A DNA stretch of 64,000 bases from Streptomyces profundus (GCF_020740535.1 NZ_CP082362.1:2843501-2907500); one strand, 5' to 3'; shown: positions 44,277-54,028, counted from the first letter of the stretch. The notes: a model not told the origin generated them from the sequence alone. Program-made: numbers and translations.

Positions 44277-44690
44277 GGCTGGCACTTCTCCTTCTGGCGG
44301 TTGGTGACCGGGCCATTGTTCCACCTCGAAAACCATCCCCCCGCACCCCGTCGCGCGGCGCCCCCCACGGACGGGCCGACCGCCGGCACCACCACGCACC
44401 AACGCCGACACCGCCCACGGACCGTCCCCTCCCCGCCTCCCCGCCCCGACTCGCGTCCGTCTACGCGCATTTCGCCCTTTTCTGAGCGTTCCCGCCTGAA
44501 GCAACTCCTTACCTTTTACAGTCGCATGACAAGAAAGTTTCTTACGGCGAGGCCCTCTTGCCCAATTCCTCTTGGTGGACGAACCTTTCGAGCTGACAGG
44601 TGATGAGCGAAGAACGAGCTGTCATGCTCACACCCGTTACTCAGAGCACTTCCCCCACACTGTTCGCGCTTCACTCTGGAGGACCCCTCA
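44277..44690. other. Divergent promoter region, lysS and secreted S8 protease
   Basis: About 414 bp. The right half (44480-44690) is relatively AT-rich for this genome and includes AAGAAAGTTTCTT at 44531-44543, an inverted repeat with a one-base centre. No clear -35/-10 pair was assigned. The left part is Pro/Arg-codon-like high-GC sequence without coding support. Confidence 0.45.
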
Positions 44691-45899
44691 ATGGCAGGGA
44701 TTCGTATCACCCGCACCACAGCCGTCGCCGCGACAGCCGCGCTTGGCCTCGGCGCCAGCGTGCTGCTGCCCACCATGGCCTCGGCCAACGAGGCGGCGGT
44801 CGACGCCACCGCCGTCATCGCCAACGCCGGCGCCGAAGGCACCGTCGACAACAGCTACCTGGTGGTGCTCGACGAGAGCTCCGTCCGGGCCGAGTCGGCC
44901 GGCGCCGAGGCGCTCGCCGACCGCTACGACGCCGAGATCACCAGCACCTACGACACGGTGTTCAACGGCCTCGCGATCTCAGCGACCGAGGAGCAGGCGG
45001 TCGCGCTGGCCGCCGACCCGGCGGTCGCCGAGGTCGTCCAGAACCAGACGTTCACCATCTCCGAGACCCAGTCCCCCGTCCCCTCCTGGGGCCTGGACCG
45101 GCTGGACCAGCCGGCACTCCCGCTGGACGACTCCTACACCTACCCCGACCACGGCGGCGAGGGGGTGACGGCCTACATCCTCGACACCGGCATCCACTAC
45201 ACCCACGAGGACTTCGAGGGCCGGGCCGAGTTCGGCTTCGACGCCTTCGGCGGGGACGGCAGCGACGGTCAGGGCCACGGCACCCATGTCGCCGGCACGG
45301 TGGGCGGCGCCCAGTACGGCGTGGCCAAGAACGTCACCCTGGTCTCGGTCAAGGTCCTCGACGACAACGGCTCCGGCACCACCCAGAGCGTCGTCGACGG
45401 CATCGAGTGGGTCACGGAGAACGCCAGCGGTCCCTCCGTCGCCAACATGAGCCTGGGCGGCGGCGCCGACAGCGTCCTCGACGCGGCCGTCAGCGAGTCC
45501 ATCGCCGCCGGCATCCCCTACGCCATCGCGGCCGGCAACGACTACGGCGCCGACGCGGACAACTACTCGCCCGCGCGCGTCCCCGAGGCGATCACCGTCG
45601 CCGCCAGCAGCGACGACGACAGCTCCGCCTTCTTCACCAACATCGGTTCGGTGGTGGACATCTACGCTCCCGGTGAGGGCATAACCTCCGCCTGGAACAC
45701 CGGCGACACCGCCGAGAACACCATCTCCGGCACCTCCATGGCCGCCCCGCACGTGGCCGGCGTGGCCGCGCTGGTGCTGGCCGACGACAACACCGCCACC
45801 CCGGACGACGTGCTGGCCTCGCTCCAGGCCGCCGCCGCCGCTGACGCGGTCTCCAACCCGGGCGCCGCCACCACCGGCGACCTGCTCCAGGTGGGCTGA
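44691..45899 (+). CDS. Secreted S8 serine protease with I9 inhibitor propeptide
   Basis: A 402-aa subtilase. Signal peptide about residues 1-32; the I9 propeptide (about 55-122) contains YLVVLDESSV and FNGLAISATEEQAVALAADPAVAEV. The catalytic domain has Asp165 (YILDTGIHYTHEDF), His196 (GHGTHVAGTV) and Ser349 (SGTSMAAPH), with the oxyanion-hole Asn in AAGND. Organisation matches proteinase K-type enzymes of streptomycetes. It is unrelated in architecture to the tandem 1,100-aa subtilases in the window. Active extracellular endopeptidase predicted. Confidence 0.94.
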   Translation: MAGIRITRTTAVAATAALGLGASVLLPTMASANEAAVDATAVIANAGAEGTVDNSYLVVLDESSVRAESAGAEALADRYDAEITSTYDTVFNGLAISATEEQAVALAADPAVAEVVQNQTFTISETQSPVPSWGLDRLDQPALPLDDSYTYPDHGGEGVTAYILDTGIHYTHEDFEGRAEFGFDAFGGDGSDGQGHGTHVAGTVGGAQYGVAKNVTLVSVKVLDDNGSGTTQSVVDGIEWVTENASGPSVANMSLGGGADSVLDAAVSESIAAGIPYAIAAGNDYGADADNYSPARVPEAITVAASSDDDSSAFFTNIGSVVDIYAPGEGITSAWNTGDTAENTISGTSMAAPHVAGVAALVLADDNTATPDDVLASLQAAAAADAVSNPGAATTGDLLQVG

Positions 45900-45945
45900 C
45901 CCCCGCCGGGTCCCCCACCGCGCCGAGCGCCGGGGCTGATCCGCC

Positions 45946-47115
45946 CTAGCGCTCGGCGCGCAGCGCCCGAGCCAACACACCGGCCGGGGCACGGCGGTAC
46001 GCGCCGTCCGTGCCCCGGTCGCGGCTGGGGTGGACGCGGTTGGTCAACAACACCCACAGCACCCCGTTGCTCGGGTCGGCCACCAGGCTGGTGCCGGTGT
46101 AGCCGCTGTGCCCGAAGGCCGTCGGGGAGGCCAACTCGCCCATGATCGAAGGCTGGTCGAGCTGCCAGCCAAGTCCGCGCGCGGCGTCGCGGCCAAGACC
46201 CGCGTTCTGCTGGGTGAGCATCTCCCGCACCCAGCGTTCGCCCAGCAGCCGCACCCCGCCGTAGCAGCCCCCGTTGAGCAGCGTCTGGCCGAGCACGGCC
46301 AGATCCCAGGCCGTGGAGAACACCCCGGCATGGCCGGCCACCCCGCCCAGATAGTGCGCGTTCTCGTCGTGCACCTGGCCCCGGATCATGCCGCGCCCGG
46401 TCCACGGCTGGTACTCGGTGGCCGCGCAGCGCTCGCGCAGCGCCGGCGAGGGCCGATAGCCGGTGTCCGTCAACCCCAGTGGCTCGGTGACGAGTTGGCG
46501 GACCAACTCGTCCAACGGCGCGCCGCCGACCCGTTCCACCAGCGCGCCCAGCGCCATCGGCCCCAGATCCGAGTAGCGGTAGCCCGTCCCCGGCGGGTAC
46601 TCAGGGCGTTGGGCCGCGACCGCCGCCAGCCTGGCGGCCCGGTCCGGATAGGGCCGCAGATCGATCTCGGCCGGCCAGCCGGCGGTGTGGGTCAGCAGCG
46701 AGCGCACGGCGAGCGGCGGAAACTCGGGCAGCCAACGGGAGATCGGCTCGTCCAGCGCCAACGCGCCCCGCTCCGCGAGCCGCAGCACCACCAGCGTGGT
46801 GAACAGCTTGGAGAGCGAGGCCACATCGAACACCGTGTCCGGGGCCATCGGCACCCGGTCCGCCGCCGGCAGCTCCACCACCGCGCCGCCTTCGGCGCCC
46901 TCCCGCCCCGGCGCGACCGCGTAGCGCACGGCATGGCCCCCGACAGCGTGCGCCACCACCACACCGTGCCGCGCGGCCAGCAGCACATACCCGGCGAAGG
47001 CCGGCTCAGGACCGGTCAGGAACGCCTCGACGCCGGGCACCAGCCCCGCCAGCGCCGCCCCGTCAAGGCCCGCCGCCCCGGCGTCGCCGACGCGCAGCAC
47101 CCGGTCCCCGCTCAT
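45946..47115 (-). CDS. Serine hydrolase (beta-lactamase/transpeptidase-like)
   Basis: A 389-aa protein. SxxK is present as SLSK in FDVASLSKLFTTLV (about residue 107), the YxN position reads YSD in TGYRYSDLG, and the HxG block is GHSGYTG near residue 330. There is no signal peptide, so it is probably cytoplasmic. Its ATG overlaps the SDR stop as ATGA, so the two are co-translated. Members act as esterases, amidases or penicillin-binding-type hydrolases; the substrate is unknown. Asp instead of Asn in the YxN motif is seen in esterase-like relatives. Confidence 0.84.
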   Translation of the reverse strand: MSGDRVLRVGDAGAAGLDGAALAGLVPGVEAFLTGPEPAFAGYVLLAARHGVVVAHAVGGHAVRYAVAPGREGAEGGAVVELPAADRVPMAPDTVFDVASLSKLFTTLVVLRLAERGALALDEPISRWLPEFPPLAVRSLLTHTAGWPAEIDLRPYPDRAARLAAVAAQRPEYPPGTGYRYSDLGPMALGALVERVGGAPLDELVRQLVTEPLGLTDTGYRPSPALRERCAATEYQPWTGRGMIRGQVHDENAHYLGGVAGHAGVFSTAWDLAVLGQTLLNGGCYGGVRLLGERWVREMLTQQNAGLGRDAARGLGWQLDQPSIMGELASPTAFGHSGYTGTSLVADPSNGVLWVLLTNRVHPSRDRGTDGAYRRAPAGVLARALRAER

Positions 47116-47885
47116 GACCCCGGACGCTCCACCGGCGCCCGGTGCACCTTGGAGTTGGACGCCTGCGCGCGGGGCCGCAGCACCAGCAGATCGACGTTGA
47201 CATGCGGGGGCCTGGTGATCGCCCAGCCGATGGTGTCCGCCACGTCGTCCGCGGTCAGCGGCTCGGCGACGCCCTCGTAGACCGCCGCCGCCCGGTCGGC
47301 GTCGCCGCGGAACCTGGTCAGCGAGAACTCCTCGGTGTGAACCATCCCCGGCGCGATCTCGATCACCCTGACCGGCTGGTCCACGATCTCCAGCCGCAGG
47401 GTGTTGACCAGCGCGTGGGCGCCGAACTTGGCCGCCGCGTAGCCACCGCCGCCCTCGTAGGTGCCGTGCCCCGCCGTCGAGGTGACCACCAGCACCGTGC
47501 CGGCGCCCGAGGCGATCAGCGCGGGCAGCAGCGCCTGCGTGAGGTTCAGCACCCCCAGGACGTTGACCTCGTACATGGCGCGCCAGTCCGCCGGATCCCC
47601 TTCGGCCACCGGCTCCAGGCCGATGGCGCCGCCGGCGTTGTTCACCAGCACATCGCACCGGTCGAGCGAGGCGGCGAACGCGTCGACGGCCGCCCGGTCG
47701 GTCACGTCCAGCGGATGGGCCTCGGCCTGCCGTCCGGCCGTCCGCAGCTCGTCGGCCAACGCCTCGATCCGGTCCCGGCGACGCGCCGTCAGCAGCACCC
47801 GGTAGCCGGCGGCGGCCAACCGCCGCGCGGTGGCGGCGCCGATACCGCTGCTGGCCCCGGTGACGACGGCGATTGGAGTGGACAC
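47112..47885 (-). CDS. Short-chain dehydrogenase/reductase
   Basis: A 257-aa classical SDR. The cofactor glycine motif is VVTGASSGIGAATARRLA, followed by LTARRRDRIEAL favouring NADP(H). The NNAGG motif, catalytic Ser in VVTSTAGHG, and Tyr/Lys in GGYAAAKFGAHAL are intact. The PGMVHTEEF substrate-loop sequence resembles YdfG-type 3-hydroxy-acid/serine dehydrogenases. It is co-translated with the serine hydrolase. The physiological substrate is unknown. Confidence 0.9.
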   Translation of the reverse strand: MSTPIAVVTGASSGIGAATARRLAAAGYRVLLTARRRDRIEALADELRTAGRQAEAHPLDVTDRAAVDAFAASLDRCDVLVNNAGGAIGLEPVAEGDPADWRAMYEVNVLGVLNLTQALLPALIASGAGTVLVVTSTAGHGTYEGGGGYAAAKFGAHALVNTLRLEIVDQPVRVIEIAPGMVHTEEFSLTRFRGDADRAAAVYEGVAEPLTADDVADTIGWAITRPPHVNVDLLVLRPRAQASNSKVHRAPVERPGS

Positions 47886-47932
47886 ATGGCCTCCTGGGTC
47901 AGGCTGGACGAACCACTGGACAGACGCTGGCG

Positions 47933-47959
47933 GAACTCGAAGATCCCGAAGATCCCGAA
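47933..47959. repeat. Short 9-bp tandem repeat upstream of the SDR gene
   Basis: GAACTCGAA is followed by two exact GATCCCGAA units. It lies 48 bp upstream of the SDR start on the opposite strand, in the SDR leader. Could be slippage-prone. Confidence 0.5.
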
Positions 47960-48060
47960 GAACGCGAGAATTCCGAAAGGTACAGCCCTCCCATCATCGC
48001 CAGACCGGACCCGAAAGGGCGGCAATGATCACCAGGCGGTCATCGGAAAGTCCAGGCCGG

Positions 48061-49065
48061 TCAGTATCGGGCGCGCAGCCACTGGGCGAACTCCGTGGCC
48101 CAGTAGGTCAACGTGAGGTCGGCGCCGGCCCGCTTGAACGAGGTCAGCGTCTCCTCGATGGCCCGCTCCCGATCCAGCCACCCCTTCTCGGCCGCGGCCT
48201 CGACCATCGCGTACTCGCCCGAGATCTGGTAGGCCGCGACCGGCACCGTCGCCCGGTCGGCGATCTGGCGCAGCACGTCCAGATAGGGCAGGCCCGGCTT
48301 GACCATCACCATGTCCGCGCCCTCGGCCAGGTCGAGCGCCAACTCCCGCAGCGACTCGCGGACGTTGGGTGGATCCTGCTGGTAGCTCCTGCGGTCGCCC
48401 CGCAACGAGGAGTTGACCGCCTCGCGGAACGGGCCGTAGAAAGCGGAGCTGTACTTGACCGTGTACGCGAGCAGCGCCACGTCCTGGTGCCCGGCCGCGT
48501 CCAACGCCCGCCGGATCACCCGGATCTGGCCGTCCATCATGCCGCTGGGCCCCAGCACCCGCGCGCCCGCCTCGGCCTGGACCACGGCCATCTCGGCGTA
48601 CCGCGCCAACGTGCCGTCGTTGTCCACCCGGCCCTCGGCGTCCAGCACCCCGCAGTGCCCGTGGTCGGTGACCTCGTCCAGGCAGGTGTCGGCCATCACC
48701 ACCAGCGCCTCGCCGACCTCGGCGCGCACCGCGCGCAGCGCCACCTGGAGGATTCCGTCGGGGTCGGTGCCAGGGCTGCCGATCGCGTCCTTCTTGTGCT
48801 CCTCCGGCACCCCGAAGAGCATCAGCCCGCTGACCCCGGCCTCGGCGGCCTCGACGGCCGCGGCCCGCAGCGAGTCCAGCGAGTGCTGGACCACGCCCGG
48901 CATCGAGGACACCGGCACGGGCCGGTCCACGCCCTCCCTGACGAAGGCCGGCAGGATCAGATCAGCCGGATGTGGCCGGCTCTCGGCCACCATGCGGCGC
49001 ATCGCCGGGGTGGTGCGCAGCCGCCTCGGCCGGACATCGGGAAACGCGCCGTTCTCTGCACTCAA
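48061..49065 (-). CDS. hemB: Delta-aminolevulinic acid dehydratase (porphobilinogen synthase) HemB
   Basis: A 334-aa enzyme joining two ALA molecules to porphobilinogen. The Schiff-base lysines lie in [17 protein letters not shown] and [11 protein letters not shown]. The metal segment is [18 protein letters not shown], a mixed Cys/Asp set between the all-Cys Zn type and the all-Asp Mg type, typical of actinobacteria as I recall. I chose the TTG at 49065, with GGAG 8 bp ahead; longer versions lack similarity. It follows hemD by 141 bp on the same strand, the last gene of the rex-hemACDB cluster. Confidence 0.95.
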   Translation of the reverse strand: MSAENGAFPDVRPRRLRTTPAMRRMVAESRPHPADLILPAFVREGVDRPVPVSSMPGVVQHSLDSLRAAAVEAAEAGVSGLMLFGVPEEHKKDAIGSPGTDPDGILQVALRAVRAEVGEALVVMADTCLDEVTDHGHCGVLDAEGRVDNDGTLARYAEMAVVQAEAGARVLGPSGMMDGQIRVIRRALDAAGHQDVALLAYTVKYSSAFYGPFREAVNSSLRGDRRSYQQDPPNVRESLRELALDLAEGADMVMVKPGLPYLDVLRQIADRATVPVAAYQISGEYAMVEAAAEKGWLDRERAIEETLTSFKRAGADLTLTYWATEFAQWLRARY

Positions 49066-49206
49066 CGAAACCGCTCCGTACTCACTCGTCTTCCACGCCC
49101 CGTGCCCCCGGTTGTACGCCCCCGGCGCCGGCGCGCGCCACCCGGGCGCGCGCCGTCCCACACGACAGGCGCGCGCCGTCCCCACACGACAGGCGCGGGC
49201 CGTCCC

Positions 49207-50868
49207 TCAGGACGTCCGCGCGCGCCGCCGCTGCGGTCGCTTCTCGCTCGGCCGCTTCAGCACCTCGCCGGCGCGCAGCGCCGCCGCCCGCCGCTCGGCA
49301 CCGAACTCGGCCAGCGCCTCCGCCAGTTGATGCACCGAGGGCTCCGGCGCCAGCACGTCGACCCGCAGCCCGTGCTCCTGCGCGGTCGCCGCCGTCGCCG
49401 GGCCGATACACGCGATGACCGTCACATTGTGCGGCTTGCCCGCGATCCCGACCAGGTTGCGCACCGTGCTCGACGAGGTGAAGAGCACCGCGTCGAAACC
49501 GCCGCCCTTGATCGCCTCCCTGGTCTCCGCCGGCGGCGGCGACGCCCGCACCGTGCGGTAGGCGGTGACGTCGTCCACCTCCCAGCCCATCTCGACCAGG
49601 CCGGCCACCAGCATCTCCGTGGCGATATCGGCGCGGGGCAGGAACACCCGGTCGATCGGGTCGAAGACCGGGTCGTACGGCGGCCAGTCCTCCAGCAGGC
49701 CGGCCGCCGACTGCTCGCCGCTGGGCACCAGATCGGGCCGCACGCCGAACTCGACCAGCGCGGCGGCCGTCTGCTCACCCACCGCCGCGACCTTTATCCC
49801 GGCGAACGCCCTGGCGTCCAGGCCGTACTCCTCGAACTTCTCCCTGATCGCGCGCACCGCGTTGACCGAGGTGAAGGCGATCCACTCATAGCGCCCGGTG
49901 ACCAGGCCCTTGACCGCGCGGTCCATCTGCTGCGGGGTCCGCGGCGGTTCGACGGCGATGGTGGGCACCTCGCTCGGCACCGCGCCATAGGACCGGAGTT
50001 GGTCGGAGAGCGACGCCGCCTGCTCCTTGGTGCGCGGCACCAACACGTTCCAGCCGAACAGCGGCTTGGACTCGAACCAGGCCAGCTGGTCGCGCAGCGC
50101 GGGCGCGCTGCGCTCGCCGACCACGGCTATGACCGGGCGTTCTCCGTCCACGGACGGCAGCACCTTGGCGACCTTCAACGTCCGCTCGACCGTGCCGAGG
50201 GTGGCCGTCCAGGTGCGTTGCCGCGTCGTGGTGCCGGCCAGGGTGACGGTCAACGGGGTGTCGGGCTTGCGCCCCGAGGCGATCAGCCGGGCGGCCGACT
50301 GGGCCACCGTCTCCAGCACGCAGCTGATCACCACGGTGGCGTCGCTGCCGCCGATCTCGTTCCAGCAGCGTTCGTCGACGGAACGCGCGTCAACGAAACG
50401 CACGTCGCCGCCCTCGGGGTCGCGCAGCGGCACCCCGGCGTAGGCGGCCACGCCGACCGCGCTGGCCACGCCCGGCACCACCTCGAAGATGATGCCGGCG
50501 GCGGCCAGCGCCAGCATGTCCCCGGTGGCGTCGGTGTCCATGCCCGGGTCGCCGACCACGGCACGGACCACCCGCTTGCCGGCGCTCGCGGCCCGCATGA
50601 CAAGATCTGCCACATCGTCACCCACGGCGGTCGGTGGCTCGCCCTCGGCCGCGTTCTGCAACGGGGTGTCCGTGCCCGGTTTGACGTGTGCCCGGACCAC
50701 CTCATAGGCGGCGGGGTCGGCGACCAGCACATCGGCCTGCGCCAACGCGTCAACGGCGCGCAGGGTCAACAGGCCCGGATCACCGGGTCCCGCACCGAGG
50801 AAGGTGACGTGTCCCAGGGCGCTGACAGTCGGCTTGGCGCGCGTGACGTGCGCGGTGGTGGGGCTCAA
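49207..50868 (-). CDS. hemD: HemD fusion: uroporphyrinogen-III C-methyltransferase-like domain + uroporphyrinogen-III synthase
   Basis: A 553-aa bifunctional protein. The N-terminal half (about residues 1-245) is SUMT-like: [41 protein letters not shown], and [17 protein letters not shown]. The C-terminal half (about 270-540) is a HemD domain: [75 protein letters not shown]. Some SUMT residues look altered, so methylation may be weak. The TTG at 50868 overlaps the hemC stop as TTGA. It closes hydroxymethylbilane to uroporphyrinogen III. Confidence 0.92.
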   Translation of the reverse strand: MSPTTAHVTRAKPTVSALGHVTFLGAGPGDPGLLTLRAVDALAQADVLVADPAAYEVVRAHVKPGTDTPLQNAAEGEPPTAVGDDVADLVMRAASAGKRVVRAVVGDPGMDTDATGDMLALAAAGIIFEVVPGVASAVGVAAYAGVPLRDPEGGDVRFVDARSVDERCWNEIGGSDATVVISCVLETVAQSAARLIASGRKPDTPLTVTLAGTTTRQRTWTATLGTVERTLKVAKVLPSVDGERPVIAVVGERSAPALRDQLAWFESKPLFGWNVLVPRTKEQAASLSDQLRSYGAVPSEVPTIAVEPPRTPQQMDRAVKGLVTGRYEWIAFTSVNAVRAIREKFEEYGLDARAFAGIKVAAVGEQTAAALVEFGVRPDLVPSGEQSAAGLLEDWPPYDPVFDPIDRVFLPRADIATEMLVAGLVEMGWEVDDVTAYRTVRASPPPAETREAIKGGGFDAVLFTSSSTVRNLVGIAGKPHNVTVIACIGPATAATAQEHGLRVDVLAPEPSVHQLAEALAEFGAERRAAALRAGEVLKRPSEKRPQRRRARTS

Positions 50869-51836
50869 GACGCTCGCTCCCCCATCAGACCGGCCGCGCC
50901 CTTGGCGAGCATCTCGTCGGCGAGTTGGCGGCCCATGGCCACCGCCTCCGCCACGGACGCCGGTAGGGGACCGGTGGTGGACAGCTGCACCAGCTGGGAG
51001 CCGTCGGTCGTGCCGACGACGCCGCGCAGACGCAGCTCGGTGACGGCCTGCCCGTCGGCCAGCAGGTCGGCGAAGGCCCCCACGGGGGCGCTGCAACCGG
51101 CCTCCAAGTCGGCGAGCAGGGTTCGCTCGGCGGCCACGGCGATCCGGGTGTGCGGATCGTCGAGCCCGGCGAGCTGGGCGGCTAGCTCCACGCGGGACGC
51201 GGCGCACTCCACCGCCAACGCTCCCTGGCCCGGGGCCGGGAGCACGATGTCGGGAGCCAGGAACTCCGTGATCTCCGCGCTGCGGCCCAGCCGGCCCAGC
51301 CCGGCGGCGGCGAGCACGACCGCGTCGAGTTCGCCGCTGTGCACGTACCCGATCCTGGTATCGACATTCCCCCGAATCGGGACCGTCTCGATCTCCCTTC
51401 CCAACGCCCGTGCCCAGGAGTTGAGTTGCGCCATCCGGCGCGGAGACCCGGTGCCGATCCTGGCCGGTCCGCCGGCGCGGCCCGCCATGGCGAGCCGCTC
51501 GAAGTCGAGATCGTCGCGGGCGATCAGCGCGTCCCTCGGGTCGGCCCGCTCGGGGACCGCGGCCAGCGTGAGGTCCGCCGGCTGCGCGGTCGGCAGGTCC
51601 TTGAGGGAGTGGACCGCGAAATCGATCTCCCCACCGAGCAGCGCGTCGCGCAGCGCCGAGACGAAGACCCCGGTGCCGCCGATGCTCACCAGGCTCTCCC
51701 GTGAGATGTCCCCGTAGGTGGTGATCTCCACCAGCTCGACGGGCTGCCCGGTCAACCGGGTCAACCGGTCGGCGACGCCGCGTGACTGCGCCATCGCCAA
51801 CTGGCTGCGCCGGGTTCCGAGCCGCAGGGCATTCAT
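50865..51836 (-). CDS. hemC: Porphobilinogen deaminase HemC
   Basis: A 323-aa deaminase that builds hydroxymethylbilane from four porphobilinogens. LRLGTRRSQLAMAQ at the N-terminus, GGTGVFVSALRDALLGGEIDFAVHSLKDLPT (in outline) and IGTGSPRRMAQL are family hallmarks. The dipyrromethane cofactor Cys lies in LEAGCSAPVGAFA. Its ATG overlaps the hemA stop as ATGA, and its stop overlaps the hemD start, so the three are tightly coupled. Confidence 0.96.
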   Translation of the reverse strand: MNALRLGTRRSQLAMAQSRGVADRLTRLTGQPVELVEITTYGDISRESLVSIGGTGVFVSALRDALLGGEIDFAVHSLKDLPTAQPADLTLAAVPERADPRDALIARDDLDFERLAMAGRAGGPARIGTGSPRRMAQLNSWARALGREIETVPIRGNVDTRIGYVHSGELDAVVLAAAGLGRLGRSAEITEFLAPDIVLPAPGQGALAVECAASRVELAAQLAGLDDPHTRIAVAAERTLLADLEAGCSAPVGAFADLLADGQAVTELRLRGVVGTTDGSQLVQLSTTGPLPASVAEAVAMGRQLADEMLAKGAAGLMGERAS

Positions 51837-53158
51837 GACCGCTCCTGTTCCGGGTTGCGAACGGCGACGGCCGCCCGCGGGTCGAGATCGAAAAGCTGAC
51901 GCAGCGCCGTCGCGTAGTGGTCGCCGCCCGGCTCACCGGCCAACTCCTTGACGCGTACGGTCGGCGCGTGCAGCAGCTTGTCCACCACCCTGCGCACCGT
52001 CCTGGTGATCTCCGCTCGCTGCTTGTCGTCCAGATCGGGGACGCGACCGTGCAGCCTGGTCAGTTCGGCGGCCACCACATCGGAGGCCATCTCCCGCAGC
52101 GCCACCACGGTCGGCGTGATGTGCGCCGCGCGGCGGGCGGCGCAGAACGCGGCCACCTCGTCGGCGACGATGCCCCGCACCGCGTCCACGTCCGCCGCCA
52201 TCGGGGCGTCGGCCGAGGCCGCGGCCAGCGACTCGATGTCGACCAGACGCACGCCCTCAAGGCGGTGCACCCCCGCGTCCACATCCCGGGGCATGGCCAG
52301 GTCGAGCACCGCCAGCGGCCGTCCCCGCTCCCGCATCGCGTGCGCCACCGCCTCGGTGGTGAGCACGAGACCGGTGGCCCCCGTGCAGGAGACCACCAGA
52401 TCGGCGACGGCCAGCTCGGCCGCCACCGAGATCGCGTTGATCGGCACCGCCCTGGCCTTGACCCCGCTCTGCTCAAGCCCTTCGGCCAGCCGCTCGGCGC
52501 GCTCCAAGGTCCGGTTGGCGATCACCAGTTCGGCGACACCGGCCCGCGCCAGCGTGGACGCGGCCAGGGAGGACATGGAGCCGGCGCCGATCACCAGCAC
52601 CCGGCGCCAGGGCGCCGAGGACGGCGCCTCGCCGGCACCGGCCAACTGCTGCAACCCGAAGGTGACCAGGGACTGACCCGCCCGGTCGATCCCCGTCTCG
52701 CTGTGCGCGCGCTTGCCGACCCGAAGGGCCTGCTGGAACAGGTCGTTCAGCAGCCGCCCCGCGGTGTGCTCGTCCTGCGCCAGCGCGAGCGCCGTCTTGA
52801 TCTGGCCGAGAATCTGCCCCTCGCCGACCACCATCGAGTCAAGACCCGAGGCCACGGTGAGCAGATGCCGCACCGCCCGCTCCTCGTAGTGGACATAGAG
52901 GTAGGGAGAGAGTTCGTCGACGGACACCCCGGCATGCCGCGCCAACACCGTGGTCAGCGCGGAGACGCCGGGGTGGTAGCGATCCACCTCGGCGTAGATC
53001 TCGATGCGGTTGCAGGTGGAGAGCAGCGCCGCCTCCAGCGCCGTGTCGTCCGTCAGCTCCCTGAGGAGCTTGCCGCCCGCCTCCGCGTTCAGCGCGGCAC
53101 GCTCCAGCACGCTGACGGGCGCGCTGCGGTGGCTCAGCCCCACGACCAACAGGGTCAT
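51833..53158 (-). CDS. hemA: Glutamyl-tRNA reductase HemA
   Basis: A 441-aa NADPH-dependent enzyme committing glutamyl-tRNA to haem. It starts at the ATG at 53158. The N-terminal block LLVVGLSHRSAPVSVLERA and the catalytic Cys in LSTCNRIEIYAEV are intact, followed by SGLDSMVVGEGQILGQIK, ETGIDRAGQSLVTFGLQQ and the nucleotide-binding VIGAGSMSSLAA. The C-terminal dimerisation helices end in the NPEQERS tail. Its ATG overlaps the rex stop as ATGA. Regulated with rex by redox through the operator upstream. Confidence 0.97.
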   Translation of the reverse strand: MTLLVVGLSHRSAPVSVLERAALNAEAGGKLLRELTDDTALEAALLSTCNRIEIYAEVDRYHPGVSALTTVLARHAGVSVDELSPYLYVHYEERAVRHLLTVASGLDSMVVGEGQILGQIKTALALAQDEHTAGRLLNDLFQQALRVGKRAHSETGIDRAGQSLVTFGLQQLAGAGEAPSSAPWRRVLVIGAGSMSSLAASTLARAGVAELVIANRTLERAERLAEGLEQSGVKARAVPINAISVAAELAVADLVVSCTGATGLVLTTEAVAHAMRERGRPLAVLDLAMPRDVDAGVHRLEGVRLVDIESLAAASADAPMAADVDAVRGIVADEVAAFCAARRAAHITPTVVALREMASDVVAAELTRLHGRVPDLDDKQRAEITRTVRRVVDKLLHAPTVRVKELAGEPGGDHYATALRQLFDLDPRAAVAVRNPEQERS

Positions 53159-53925
53159 GCCGGCATCACCGCCGGAATGTCCCCCTCCGGACCTTGCTCG
53201 CGCCCCGTCCCCCGCACCGCGCGCCCCGGCGCCGCGGACTCGGGCACCTCGCCCGCCATCGCCTCGGCGGCCTTCCGCTGCTCGTGGAAGGCGAGGATCT
53301 GCAACTCGATGGAGAGGTCGACCTTGCGCACGTCGACCCCCTCGGGCACCGTCAGCACGGTGGGGGCGAAGTTGAGGATGGACGTGATCCCGGCGGCGAC
53401 CAGCCGGTCGCACACCTGCTGGGCCGCGCCGCCCGGGGTGGTGATCACACCGATGGAAACCCCGTTGGCGTCGATGATCTCCTCCAGCTCGTCCACATGA
53501 CGCACCGGGATGCCGGCCACCTGGCGCCCGGCCAGCGTGGGGTCGGCGTCGATCAGCGCGGCGACCCGGAAGCCCCGGGAGGCGAATCCGCCGTAGTTGG
53601 CGAGCGCGGCGCCGAGGTTACCGATACCGACGATCACCACGGGCCAGTCCTGGGTGAGACCCAGCTCACGCGAGATCTGGTAGACGAGGTACTCGACGTC
53701 GTAGCCGACGCCCCTGGTGCCGTAACTGCCCAGGTAGGAGAAGTCCTTGCGGAGCTTCGCCGAGTTGACTCCGGCGGCGCTCGCCAGCTCCTCGGACGAC
53801 ACCGTGGGCACCGAGCGCTCGGACAGCGCCGTCAAGGCCCGCAGATACAGGGGGAGCCGCGCGACGGTCGCCTCGGGAATTCCTCGGCTTCGGGTCGCCG
53901 GTCGGTGATTTCGGCCAGTTGCCAC
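53155..53925 (-). CDS. rex: Redox-sensing transcriptional repressor Rex
   Basis: A 256-aa NAD(H)-sensing repressor. I chose the GTG at 53925, with AGGAG upstream, matching S. coelicolor Rex, which begins similarly as I recall. The winged helix (TVARLPLYLRALTALSERSV, SAAGVNSAKLRKDFSYLGSYGTRGVGYDV in outline) precedes a Rossmann domain (VVIVGIGNLGAALANYGGF) and a swapped helix (QILAFHEQRK). High NADH releases it from DNA, derepressing respiratory genes. It is the first gene of rex-hemA-hemC-hemD(-hemB), with its own operator at 54011-54028. Confidence 0.97.
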   Translation of the reverse strand: MATGRNHRPATRSRGIPEATVARLPLYLRALTALSERSVPTVSSEELASAAGVNSAKLRKDFSYLGSYGTRGVGYDVEYLVYQISRELGLTQDWPVVIVGIGNLGAALANYGGFASRGFRVAALIDADPTLAGRQVAGIPVRHVDELEEIIDANGVSIGVITTPGGAAQQVCDRLVAAGITSILNFAPTVLTVPEGVDVRKVDLSIELQILAFHEQRKAAEAMAGEVPESAAPGRAVRGTGREQGPEGDIPAVMPA

Positions 53926-54010
53926 GGTGCTCCTGCCGGTCGGGCCATCCGGAAGGCGGATACCTGCGGCACGTGCGCCACAACCGCTCAACCGTGCCCA
54001 GGCTATGCCT

Positions 54011-54028
54011 TTGTGAACGCGTGCACAA
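54011..54028. promoter_or_regulatory. Rex operator (ROP)
   Basis: TTGTGAACGCGTGCACAA matches the Streptomyces Rex operator consensus TGTGAACGCGTTCACA, with one mismatch in the second half-site. It lies 86 bp upstream of the rex GTG, fitting autoregulation of the rex-hem operon. Confidence 0.88.

Noticed and set aside
42270..44603. Plus-strand open frame of 777 codons starting with a signal-peptide-like sequence
   Set aside because: It runs antisense through lysS, has no ribosome-binding site of note and a His/Gln/Arg-rich composition typical of shadow frames.
47830..51717. Very long plus-strand open frame (about 1,295 codons) opposite hemB, hemD and hemC
   Set aside because: It is antisense to well-supported hem genes. 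High GC suppresses stop codons in the opposite frame, and the translation is Arg/Gly/His-rich with no known motif.
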